From assembly GCA_947396885.1 (NCBI GenBank), contig OX377205.1, positions 68,544,969-68,608,968 of the forward strand: DNA of 64,000 bases, written 5' to 3'. Every line of letters starts with the position of its first letter. Position 1 is the stretch's first letter. This document shows, piece after piece, positions 1 to 12,400 of this stretch. The notes below the pieces were generated by a model, which ran no database searches, was not told the origin of the DNA, and saw only the letters and a list, made by a program, of their open reading frames with translations. A program made the translations under genes and the position numbers. The stretch comes from Heligmosomoides polygyrus polygyrus. Its lineage: Eukaryota; Nematoda; Chromadorea; Rhabditida; Heligmosomidae.

Positions 1-339
1 ATACGACTTACAGTGCCTGTGCTAATTTTACAGTGTCTCAGGAGATCTACAGTGTCCGATTGGTCACAAAAAATTTCATCACTGATTAATTCACACGTCT
101 GTACCAGATTTAGTTTGCATACTCTAAGGAAGTAAATATGACGCAGTGAAATAACTTTGATCCGACCCTTTTTAAACGTTTTCGCTCGACCTGACAGTAG
201 GTGGATTTTTTTGATTACACTGTAGTTGGCTTGTTTTGTTAAAACCGTACTCTATTCTAAATTAAACAGTGGTGTTAAACCAGTGAGAATGTATTACCTA
301 GGCCTGATTAGGAATGTACATGAATTATTCATTTTGTAG

Positions 340-402
340 GTGAATGCAGACAACAACGCAGCAACGTCGTTGCAGCAGAATTACCTGGAGATCGCTCAGC
401 AG
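340..402 (+). CDS. Gene 1 exon: Asn/Ala/Gln-rich helix, phase 0/0
   Basis: A 63-base open exon after a TTTTGTAG acceptor and before a CAG/GTTCGA donor. It encodes 21 residues ending in NYLEIAQQ. Joined in phase 0 to the exon at 12626, the text reads on as one helix (YLEIAQQ-VYDLLTNV), which is the main reason for accepting it. The donor is not a strong consensus, and the next exon is 12.2 kb away. Confidence 0.5.
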
Positions 403-3400
403 GTTCGACTTTCATTGTGCTGCTTTGCTTACGTTTGTATAGGATTTGGACAGATTTGCAGAAGAATTCTTTTGTTCTTATCATATCATCTAAAGAGACG
501 CCGAGCTCAGTTAGGCCGCACACACCGCTGGCGGCTGAGCTTTGGTGGCATGGTGAAGAATCAGCGTGGTAGGGTCCAGGGTTCGACTTTCGCAATATTC
601 TTACGCTTCCTATAAAAGGATCCAACGTGATCAGTCGAAACTTTCCATATGAAATGCCAAGGTGGTACTTCGCCGGAAAGAGATCAGGTTATTCATTAGC
701 GGTACTGCCTACCCATGATTCCAGAAGTCGAAAGAAAAATTTCTTTTTTCTTTCGATTTCTGGAAACCTCGATCAAGAGGTGATTGAAGGTGCTGATCAC
801 GAATGTTCTCCCTTTTTGGTATTAAGCCGGAGTACTGTAGCGATGGGCAATAATATAAATGTCGTTCGCAAAACCTGTGCCCGAGCAGATTTGATTCTTC
901 AGTGCCGTGCATAATTAGAACGCTGACCATAAATACTCTCCTAAGGCGATGGTTTGGTGAAATCGGTGATCCTGACACCACCACCCTTGCTCACCCAAAC
1001 CTACCAGACCGCCCGAAATTTCAAAAGTGAATATCATATTCGCTATTCACGGCCCCAAATACCTCTTCCCCAGACAAAGTTTGGTGGAAAACCCATTTCT
1101 CTGTGTCCAACGACGTTGTGAGGTGGATCAGTTTTATTAAGTCGCCCAAATTTTCGATCTGTTCGTTGTCCTCACAGGCCGAAAAGTGATTCAAGGCTTT
1201 CGATTTGCTATCTAGCCGACCAGGTGCCTCCTCAGCCCAGTCTCTCAGATATCGTCTTATGTTCAAAACCGTAGTGCATGAAAAAACTTTATAAAAAACC
1301 GCTGATCCGCCATTTATGTGGAACGACGTCGCCACGGGAGAGCAAGCTCAACATACGAAAGCGCGCGGCAGCGGCGGGACTGCTGCGGCAAGCGCGACAT
1401 CTGCATAGTGTGTGCTGCTACAGTCACGAAGTCTAGTGCTCTTGCAACTACGCAACTGCACAAACTTCCTTTGCAATCTCTGCTCAGCTACTTGAGGATC
1501 TTCCGGTGCCCTTAATCAGAGAAAATGGACATTCTAAGAGGGAACCCGTTGACCTAATCGAAGAAATAAATATTGTTGCTTTGCTTGCGTTGCTTTTGCG
1601 TTCCTTCTATTGTGAAGAGATTTAGTCTCCCTTTGTGACAAGAAGCTTCATTTCTAAAAGCCACATATCTAGATGCAATACTGCATAATTCGGGAGTTTG
1701 TTAGAGCTCCATTTCCCCACAACCGCCCACCCAGGAGCGATGCGTCAGTGGCGGTTCGTTGCGCGCGGCGAAAACTTGTATGTTCGTACTACCAGCGTCG
1801 CAACGGTGTCGCAACGGTGTTTCTAGTAGCCGAGTAGTAACGAAACATACTGTAGAATTCCGTAATTGTTTTTCTGACCAGGGAAGGGTCTCAGGCGTAG
1901 GTCTGAACGAGGAAAATGGATAGTACTACGAGAATCTCACCCGTCATATAGTAGAAAAACATGTTTCGTTTTTGCTGAATCCTTGAACCCAAGGAGCTAC
2001 GGGCCTCGAAGGCAGGCTGCAGTAGCGCACCGTCAGCACGTGCCCACGTGCATGCGTGCGAGCGCGCTGTTGTATGGGAAACGGCGAAAGACACTTTGGC
2101 AAGCGGCTCGGTGGCTCAGCATGTTGAGGGTCTATTTCAAAGGTGCTAGACCAGGTGACCCGTGCTATGCACTATTTTTGCGTTTTTTTTTTCATAACCG
2201 CTGCCTCCTTCACCAATTTGCTTCCTACACAGCTCCTTCACATTTCACTCTAAACTGTCAAAAGGATGAGATTCGTGATCAACACCTCAGATTCGTGATC
2301 AACATCCCATGACCTCGACAGCCCAGTCACCCGTACCTGCTGTAGCCTACCGTAACCAGCCGAAATTTCAAAAACGAATGTCAGATTCGTGATCAGCGAT
2401 CAGGGATGTGCGGAATTTCCACTTCCGTGTTCCGAATTCCGGCTATTTGGACTCTTCCGTTCCGTGTTCCGTCTGTTTTTGCGCCGGAAGGTGGAAACGG
2501 AAGTGAGCACTGTTCTACACTAGTTTTCTATTGAACACAATCACCGTATCAGTTAAAAAGATTTCTTCTTCATATAATTGTGAAAGAAATACTGTTTGAT
2601 AACTCTAGTCTTAATATTCTTGAAATTCATTAGGCCATCAAAAAAGCACGCAAAAATGACAACGGCTGGGTGCAGGGCAAAATCAATGTGCCACAAAGGC
2701 TATGTGTGCACTGTATGCTAAGAAAATACACTCAACATTTGAATGATCATAAAATTCTTGATCCATTAGTTACAAATAGCTACAAAAACTGGTACCCGCT
2801 GTACACCGGCAAGGTATCCTCAAACGGATAGGTTAGATCAGCCACACCCCGGAGTTCCTTCTCTTGCCTAGTTCTGAACTCTAATGCGGCTTCCGCTGAC
2901 GCGGAGGAGAGCTCAGAAGCCGCGCTTATTTGAGTGTTCCACGATCAAGGTCTCATAATAGAGCGGGTACTAAATTCTCAAATTCTCAAATTTATTACAT
3001 GCCAGAGCATGTTAACAAAGCATCACAACCGTATGCAAATGTAGAAACTCAACTTAGAAGAAAGAAAAACTTAGAAAATGACAACGCAGTATGTAATGTG
3101 AAGGGAAAATAATATTAAGGAGAGAGGCAGAACACCAATAAAAGCTAGGAAGCAAGAAAAGCTATAAAGATGCAGTCGGAACAGTAATGAAGCCATGAAA
3201 CGGGCAACGAATGTTGTTTACTCGGGCACATAATCACTAATGATGTTCTTGAATTTGCTGAGACTACCGGGAAGCTGGACTCTTTTGATTAATTTGCCAA
3301 ACTCTAAAGCAGCACGACACGCAAAAAAAATGTCGTCTCAACGTAGATCTTGGTCTAGGGAAACTTGGCTTAAGCCCGTTGCCCCTTGTAGATGAAGGGT

Positions 3401-6400
3401 TCATTGTAAACAGCCCATCCGAGTTAACCTCCGCTTTACCGTGAATGATTTTATAGATTAGGATCAGATCGTTCCTCATCCTTCTCCATCTGAGAGATTT
3501 AAGACCTAGCTGCTCATTCCTTAACGAGCTCCTGGCAATGTCGTCATAGTTGAATCCCATCGATCGCAAGAACAGCTTCCTAGTAAAGCTGCTTTGTACT
3601 TTCTCTAACCTTAAGATCGACTTCTGTTTGTATGGACTATAAACACTTGTTCCATATTCTAGAATTGACCTAACAAAGACTTTATAGGCCTAAACAAGCA
3701 GTTTGGGATCTTTTGTGCTCAAGGTTTTGAAAAGGAGAAACAGCCTGCGATCGGCTTTGGTGGCTATACTGTTACAGTGATCCTCGAAAGAAAGGGTAGA
3801 GTCGATTATAAAACCAAGGTCTTTAATCTTAGTAACTGCTTGTAGTGGAATCCCATCGATGGAGTAGACATGCCTAGGATTGCTCCGTCCTAAATGCAGC
3901 ACCTTAGACTTGGCGACCGAAATAGGTAAGTCCCAATCTTTAGACCAGCTGACCAAGAGATCAATTGCAGATTGTAAGTTACCGTGCGAGTTCGCACCTA
4001 GGCCTGAATAAATTTTAATGTCATCCGCAAAAACTTTACAGCCAACGGAGGATTCCACTAGCAGAGGTCCAATTTCATAAGAGAAGATATTGAATAAAAC
4101 TGGCGAAAGCACACATCCTTGCGGCACCCCACTGGGCGCAGCGCGACTGGAAGAGTATGAACCGTTGACCCGAACTTGGAATGTGCGGCCACACAGGAAG
4201 GCTTGTATCCAACTAACAATTCTAGGGTGGATTCCCACATGTATCAGTTTCAGTAACAACTTATTATGACAAACTCTATCAAAAGCTTTCTCAAAGTCAA
4301 AATATATGACATCCACATTAGTGTTGGAGTCTAAAAGGGATGTCCAATCATTTAATGTTTCATTCATCTGAGTCACGGTGCTTCTGTTAGTGCGGAAACC
4401 TGTTGATGAGGGGAAAGAACGTTGTATTCATCCAAATGTCTGACAACTACTTTTTTGACAATTTTCTCAAATATTCTACAGAAAATGGATGTGATACTGA
4501 CTGGTCTATAGTTAGATGGGTCGGAGAAGGGAGGCTTCTTCTGGATGGGAGTCACGTAAGCGTGTTTCCATCTAGAAGGCACCTCAGACTGGTGAAACAT
4601 GAGATTGAAAAGGAACTCGAGAGGTAAAACAATATGTGCTGCAATTCGCTTAATGAATTTGAAAGGTATACCATTAGGAGTGATCGCAGAAGAAGATGGC
4701 CATCTGTTCAGAATGTCGAGTATATCAAATCTGTTGAAAACTATCGAATCCTGCATAACATTAAAAGCTGGAGAATCCCCGAGGATAAAAACTCTCCGGA
4801 ATGAGTACTAATCCTAAATGATCCCTGGAAAACCTCTGCTAACAATGAAGCGTTATCATAGTCAGTAACAACGAATTCTCCACTGGGAGTGGTGAGCGTA
4901 TTGACACCCTTCTTTGCGTTAAGCCTACTGGAAATGAGTTTACACAGGGCATTCCTTTTATTGGACTCGATGATTTTTTTCCACCGAAAGATTGTACTTG
5001 GCCAGCTTTTTTGTAAACTGAACTGATTTGCGGTTGTAAGCTTCCCAGTCAGTCATCAAGTCTGAGCACATAGCTCGTCTATAAGCCGCAAGCTTTCTTA
5101 GAAACAACTTATTTAAGTGGGAAGGAAGATTAACATTACCAGTTGGCGTCTTACGCAACGGAACAAATAGTATGATGACATGTTGAAGTGTAAAGATAAA
5201 AGTTTCATACATGTCATTGACATTCTGTGAGCAACTGAAAGATCCAAGCCAGTCGACGTCATCGAGATATCGACCGATGGTGTCGTAATTGGCCGCTTTG
5301 AAATCTCTTACTAGGATAGGCTTAGGTTTAGTAGTTTGGCAGTTAAGATTAAAAAGCCGTGATCACTTGACCCAAGAGGGGCGCTAAGCCTAACATTATG
5401 AACCATTTCTAAACTATTGCAGAAAACAAGATCTAGAGCATGGTTACCCCTGGTGTTGAAGTTAACCATCTGCTTGTATCCGTGCGATACCGTCATACTA
5501 CGAAAAGCAACAAACCCGGACGGCAACCTGTTACCATGTCCACTCCATTGAATGTTGGGATAATTAAAGTCGCCCAGAAGCAGACAGGGGTAAGAGCAGG
5601 AAGTGAGATCACTTACGCATTTAATCAGCTGTTTATTCTCCTTCGCCATACATTTTGGGCTGCGTTAAACCGCTATGATTCTGACAATCATCTCATTGAA
5701 ATATAGATTGCACGCGATGACCTGATATGAACAATCGATGCTTTCACTAAAAATGGGATGCACATGAAGTTCTTGTTTAACAACAATGGCAACATCTCCA
5801 CCCATTGAATCTTGCCGATCGCATCTAATAACTGAATACGAATCACGCAGGTTAGCAAGAAACACCTCAGATTCGAGCTCAGGCTTAAGCCAAGTTTCTA
5901 TCAGAATTATCAGGTGTAGTCCATAGCGCAATATAGCATAGACAACAGCTTCCACGTTTTTAGACCATGACCTAATATTTGCAAGTAAACAGTTGCAGTC
6001 CTTCGACTTGCTCCGAGGAAACCTCATTCGTTTCCCTGGCCCCGGGGAAGGGATGAGATAGAAGCAACACCGGATAAGGTCAACGAGGAATGAACAGAGG
6101 AACTTCCCCTCGTTTGCAGCGGGACATGACATTTAGGCGTATAACAATTCATATCGACAACCGAGATAGGAGAAATGGAAGACCGGCGACTAATATTATG
6201 CGCAGCAGGAGAAACTGCCTGATGTGTAACAGAAGGAGCACCTTGAGATGGCAATTCAGTATGTGGCCTGGGAAGCGGCCAAGATTTGAAGTTGTGCCGG
6301 AAAGATGCAGGAAGAGAGGGACGAATAAACGTCCCACGGAAAGGCGATTTTTTTTTAAGACGAGCTCTATCCATAACAGCATTGCGGAAGTGACTTGATG

Positions 6401-9400
6401 GGAGAACCACTTTCAGGATTCTAGGCCGGCGATCAGAGCGTCTGCCCATCCTGTAGACAGAAGTGGGCTTACATGGAATAGCGAGAAACGAGAACAACCT
6501 GGAGATACAATCAGAATCATAACTGACACAATCGATAGACCTAGGACTATTGCATTCAGGAACACCGCTGACAATTAGGGAACGTGACATTTCTTTTCTC
6601 TCACAGCAGTCGGTCTCAGATAAAGGACTATTATGAGACACTTGTGAGATAGGCTCAAGCGAGAGACAGTTGGGCGGGTTCGAGAAGGGAATGGCATGAT
6701 TGGAGAGCGCCTCAATGACTGGTTCACCGCTAGAAGAAAAATTTCTGAGCCGAGTGTTTTCTTCCCTAAGAAACCGCAGCTCATTATAGAGTTTCTCATT
6801 TTCGTCCGACAGCGCGTTGAACCTTTCCTTGTAGAATAGGAGGCACTCGGCGATAGTCTTCATGTATGAGGGTGCATCGGCATCGTCCGTGAGTTCTTCG
6901 AGACAGTTCCTCTTCATAACCTCTAGAGGGCGGCGAATCAGCACATACCAGACTGCGCTTGCGGCCTCTAAACTTGGTAACGGAAATATCAGTCGATGAC
7001 ATAATGATCTAAAGGGCGACCTGTAGGAGTGGCAAGTACAAAATCCTTATAGCCCTTGCCACCAAGCGTATAGTGAAGAGTTGACTGCTTGAACTTTTCG
7101 AGTGACCGATGAGTGGAACAGGTGGAAGTTGACGGTGGCGACTCGACAGCAGGGGATCGCCCGGTGGTGATCAATGATCGAAGAATCGATAGAGTGAATG
7201 CACGAGCCGGATGAGAGACTTGATGAGCTTCACAGCAACCGTCGAGTAGAATAGGGTCCCGCTGAGCAGACTGGCACTAGCAGTGGATGCAGAGTAGTCG
7301 CAGCAAAACGGTCCTTGAACGAGTAGAAGATGGCGATTGATTAACAGTCGGTGTACTTCGGGGTGCAGGACGTGAGCGCAACGCCCGAGCCGCCGCACGC
7401 GGTCAGCGCACAGGCCGGAATGGGGAAATTCTTGATCCATTAGTTACAAATAGCTACAAAAACTGGTGCCCGCTGCACACCGGCAAGGTATCTTCACGGA
7501 TAAGTTAGATCAGCCACACCCGGAGTTCCTTCTCTTGCCTAGTTCTGAACTCTAACGCGGCTTCTGAGCTTATTTGAGTGTTCCACGACCAAGGTCTCAA
7601 ATAGAGCGGGTACTAGCCCTCTTAGTACCCAAAAACTTAGTAAGCATATAGCGCGGTATCATGAAACAAAGAGTTAAGTGAAGGTTGTGGCATGCGGTTT
7701 GTGCTCCATGATTACATCAGTGTTTCTGACCAAAGGCGCAAATTCCAATTTTTAATTTCGTTTGGTATGATATTCATCCATATGGAGTTATGCGATTCAT
7801 TCTTAATGAAACATTACGAATATCTAGCATGAGCTGTTATTTTTATTGACTATAGTGGCTTATTGAATTCTGTCACAAAAGTATTACTTCGAGAACCATC
7901 GTGGAACTGTCAAGCTGTGTCACCATGGGCGTAGGGTTTCTAGGCTGACACAGACTGAATATTTCTGTGGAAATGTGGATCCACCATGACTAATCAGTCA
8001 TCCAGTTATCATCTTAGATCCGAGAATCAATTCTGAGTAGTAGTTTTGATGATTAAAATCTTCTTCTTCTTCTTCTTCTTCTTCTTCTTCTTCTTCTTCT
8101 TCTTCTTCTTCTTCTTCAGCGTTTGTCCCGCTTCATGACGGATTCCGCTTTTCTGGTGCCATGTCGCCATCTTTCCCGATCTCGTGCTAGATAAGGGTGG
8201 ACACCAGCTACTTTAAAGTCCTTGTGTAACGTATCAGCCCAGCGCTGCTTTGGGCGCCCTCTAGGCCGATTTCCAGACACTTCGAAGTTAAGACCTATCT
8301 TACGGATGCTGTCTTCCTTTCCACATAGAACGTGGCCGTACCATCGCAGGCGAGCTTCTCGCATCTTGTCAGCTATCGGCGTGACACCGAACTTCTGCCG
8401 AATTGCTTCGTTTCGGATGCGGTCCATGCGGGTGACTCCAGCCATCCAGCGCAGCGTCTTCGTTTCCATTACGCTGAGGGGACTTTCCGTTTCCTTTGTC
8501 GCAGGCCAGCGCTCAGCTCCGTACATCGTTACGTCAGCCGTGAAATACTCGGTCTTCTTGACGTTCAATTTGAGTCCGAACACCACCAGGCGGTCGCACC
8601 AAGCTTGCACCTGCCGCTCGAGATCATATTTATCTTCGCAGGCGAATCATCACGTCATCAGCATATAGCAACGTACAAGGGACGGGATTCTAAAGATCTC
8701 GCGCCATGGCATCCATCACGACTACAAAAAGGAGTGGGGAAAGCGCAGAACCCTGGTGCATCCCAACAGAGATGGGAAACTCCGCCGAGGTTCCTGCTGC
8801 AGCTTGCACACGACTCTTTGGACAAGAGTATAGCATTTGCACCCACTCTACAAGTTCTTCGGGAACACCGTGCTGTCGTAGGGCGTTTTGGTGATTACAA
8901 TGTAACGGCTAATGTTGAATATGCAGATATCTGTGCAGTCACCACGCGGGCTGCAGGTAACCTCAAGTGATTAAGTCTACCGTTCAAAAAATATCACCAT
9001 CAAAAAAGTTAGCGAAAAACCCGTCGCAGGAACTACAGGGTGCGTAAAAAGTATTGACGCAGTAAATGACGGTTGTGGAAATAGTATTGTGCAGTAAGTT
9101 TTAAAATATTCACATCGTAATCAGCCGAAATTTCAAAAACCAATGTCAGATCAGTGATCAGCACTTCAAATAACCCCCCCCCTGGGAGAAGTTTGGGCGA
9201 AAAACTTTTTTCGACCTCTCCTCGGCCTGTGCTTCACTCACTGATCTCACTTTTTGAATTATACAAGGTATTGTGTTTTTCAGCAAATGTTAAGCAGTGA
9301 CCGCGCAGCTGGGGTACTGGTTGCAGCAGGTGCAGATGACTAGGGCTGTCGAGGTCATAATAACCGATTTTGCCCAAACTTCTCCCAGGGGGGTATTTGG

Positions 9401-12400
9401 CTTGCTGATCACGAATCTGACATTCGTTTTCGAAATTTCAGCTGGTTACGGTAGGTTACAGCAGGTACGGGTGACTGGGCTGTCGAGGTCACGGGATGTT
9501 GATCACGAATCTCATCCTTTTGACAATTTAGAGTGAAATAAATGTGAAGGAGATGTGTTGGAAGCGAATTGGTGAAGGAGGCAGCGAAAAAAGTGAAAAA
9601 AAGAACATCTGATCTAGCACTCTTGAAACAGACCCGCTACCTGCTGAGCCACCGATCCGCTTGCCGCAGTGCCTTTCGCCGTTTCAAATTTCCTGGACCA
9701 GCACTCTCCATCAGTTAGGCGGGGCTCCATCAGTTAGGCGGGGCTCAACGTTGCCGTAACGTAGTCCTATAATCATCACCTGATTCTGTACGAAGAACCT
9801 GTCCTACTTTCCGGAAAACTTGCGGAGAAGAGGGAAGGAGTCTTTTTCTCTTGTTTCCTTTCTTACACCTATTTTTTCGCAGTATTTGTGTCCTGTCGCG
9901 TCTTCTTTACGTTGTGTATGCCTTTTTAACCTATCCTATGAATCAAATATCACTACAAAAAAACTGATTGTTTGGTAACTACAGTCTTCTAATATACACT
10001 TTCTTATCGTAGAGTATATTTTGGACTAGCTGCCGCTTGATGTTGTCATTCGGGATCAGGGGTGTGTGTTTAACGATTAACGAATTACCGATATTCCAGA
10101 TTTACCGACATTTCTCGTTAGAAACTTTTAACGAAACTTAACGACGAAAATTTCCGTTAAATTGCATTAACGACATTTTACGCGCCACTTTCGAAATTTT
10201 ACTTTTTCTTTATGTAAATGCAGTTTGGACGAAAATTGGATGAGTTTTCCAGTAAGCCCTCTACTTGCTTAAATCAGTGGAAATAGGCAGCCGATATCGC
10301 CCTTATATTTCGAAAACTGTTGGTATTTTTTATTTCTCTTGTTTTACCAATTTGTTCCCTTTCCTTTACCAATTTATTTGCGTGCGCTTTTCATTTTTTT
10401 ACCTTTTTCTATCGTAGCTTCCCGTTTTGACCTCCCAGACCGTTTTCTCGCGTTTGATTGCTGCATGTTATCTCTTCATATTTACGAACCAGTCGGTTTT
10501 TTTTGTGGTATTTGTTTTATAAGTAGCATTAAAAAGGCATATACAACGTGAAGAAGACGCGGCGAAACTCAAATAATGCGAAAAAATAAATGTAAGAAAG
10601 GAAGCGAGGGAAAAAAGACTCCCTCCCTCTTCTCCGCAAGTTTTCCGGAATATAGGACAGGTTCTTCGTACAGCATCGGATGATGATTGTAGGGCTACGT
10701 TAATGTAACGTTGAGCCCTGCCTAACTGATGGAGAGTGACGCTGGTGCAAGAAATTTCCTTTATGTCAGTGGATTGTTTCGACTAATTTGTGAATCCCCC
10801 CATTCTTATTATAATCTCGTTCATCAATCCAAAATGTATAAAGGAGAAAGGATAAAGGACGGCGTTACTCAATTCCTTTTGGGATGCGCCACGCATTCTA
10901 CTTCTACGAGGTGTCGTGGAGGCAATTTGAATGCGTATTTGGCCATGCAATGACTTGCGGTAGCCAGCCGGTGAACAAGTCAGCGCTCTATCCCTCACAG
11001 ACAAGTATGGTACTAATTCACCGACCCCGGAGGGATGGAAGGCTTGGTTGGCCTGGGGGAAATCCGAACCAGGAACCTGGTACCGGGTGCACCGACAGCC
11101 GGCGCCTCCTCCGACTGCGCTACACGTGCCAAATTCAAAATATGCTCTACAAAAATAGGAGGAAGTTGAAAAACCCCAAACACATTCGAACCTCAAGCAA
11201 ATGTGCTGTAGAGTGTGGTACCATGTGCTTCAAGGAGAAAATGGGAGTGGTCAATTGCCGAAAAGTCGTTAAAGAGTGACAGACAGTGGCATGGAGGTGT
11301 TAGGAAGGATGAAGATGGACCAGTTAATGTTTGACGAGAAATCACTTTCGAATATGCATGTCCCTTATGCATTTCCTTGGAATACAGAAGAGAAAGAGGT
11401 TCACAATTTAAATTTATGTTGCTTGGGTGGCAGATACAAAAATACTCAATGCGGAAAAATTCGATTCAATTAAAAATTTCTCAACGGGTCGCGGTTATTT
11501 GATTCTCTGTTTCGTCTGCGATAAGAACAGGACCTTGTGGGACAAAAGGGCTTCGTTAATATCCTCCAAGGACGAACTGTATCAAAGAATTCGCTGTGGT
11601 CACTGCCTGACCTGGTTTCTCTACTTAAACATTCTGTAGTTTTCTGACACAATTATGGCGCTATAGAAGGGTGTTGAGCTTCAGCAGTCTACTTAATGAG
11701 CGCAAAAACGTTGAGCCGCACTATGGTACATAGAACATTAGACCTTCGCAGAAGCTGGACGACTTTCCACAAGCTAAACGAACTAGGCATTGTAAGAAAT
11801 TTGTTGTTTTAGAAGTCTTGTTGTTACTATTTGGCTTTAGAATTTTAATGTTTTTTCTGTTTAGCAATTTTGTTGATGGTATAGACTCTTGTTATTTATT
11901 GTAAAGATGAAGACATCACCCTGTAGTCGTATAATTGCCAGATGGAGACGAAAAAGTAAATACAGAAACGAATACAAAAATAAATAAAACAAGTAATAAA
12001 TAAATTCAAAAATACAGCGAAACTGACTGCAGTTAAGAGAAATTTCATTTAACGAAATTAACGATTTTAACGCAAAATTTTTTTCGTTAAGAAGTGGCCG
12101 TTAAAAAATCACCGAAAAAATTTAACGCACACCCCTGTTCGGGATATCTGGATTTGCCATCTTGCACGTGACGATATCTGAAGGTGAGGTTGGGGAGGCG
12201 TTTGGTCGAGTAGGTAGCATATTTAATTCTTTATGTCCGCTGCCATGTCATAGGTTTGGCATCTAAGATCTCAGACGAACACTACCTCCACCCCCACCAC
12301 AAAGCACCATCTCTGATGTGTCACGGCGTTCTATATGCAGCGCAGCTTTAGCTTCCCTACAGTCTCACAGTTGAGAATTATTTGTGGAAGGTTATCTGAA

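Larger units (their letters stand above)
3120..7425 (-). mobile_element. CR1-type (jockey group) LINE, nearly full length, inactive
   Basis: A non-LTR retrotransposon read from about 7425 down to about 3120. It holds an ORF1 with a coiled coil and an RNA-binding-like region, then an ORF2 with endonuclease and reverse transcriptase. ORF2 is split over at least four reading-frame pieces and ORF1 has a frameshift near 6930, so the copy is dead. The element sits in the first visible intron of gene 1 in antisense direction. The C-terminal part matches the second, truncated copy at 59573-60530. Clade placement rests on overall ORF structure and the FADD reverse transcriptase, judged by eye. Confidence 0.88.
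10057..12137. mobile_element. Non-autonomous hAT DNA transposon with 8-bp TSD
   Basis: The ends are CAGGGGTGTGTGTTTAACG at 10057 and its imperfect inverted match, CGTTAAA..CACACCCCTG, ending at 12137. The flanks 10049-10056 and 12138-12145 are both TTCGGGAT, an exact 8-bp target duplication as made by hAT transposases. The sub-terminal zones carry many AACGA/TCGTT repeats. No transposase ORF is visible; the 2.08-kb interior holds a 230-bp dispersed repeat and a SINE instead. It lies in the first visible intron of gene 1. Confidence 0.9.

Noticed and set aside
329..984. Overlapping open frames on both strands
   Set aside because: Apart from the short exon 340-402 they have no splice signals or motifs and run into repeat sequence.
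2399..2520. Second complete hAT element
   Set aside because: Only one end is seen; no matching end or 8-bp duplication found.
8222..8970. Plus-strand ORFs of 148 and 212 codons
   Set aside because: Antisense shadows of the minus-strand RTE LINE.
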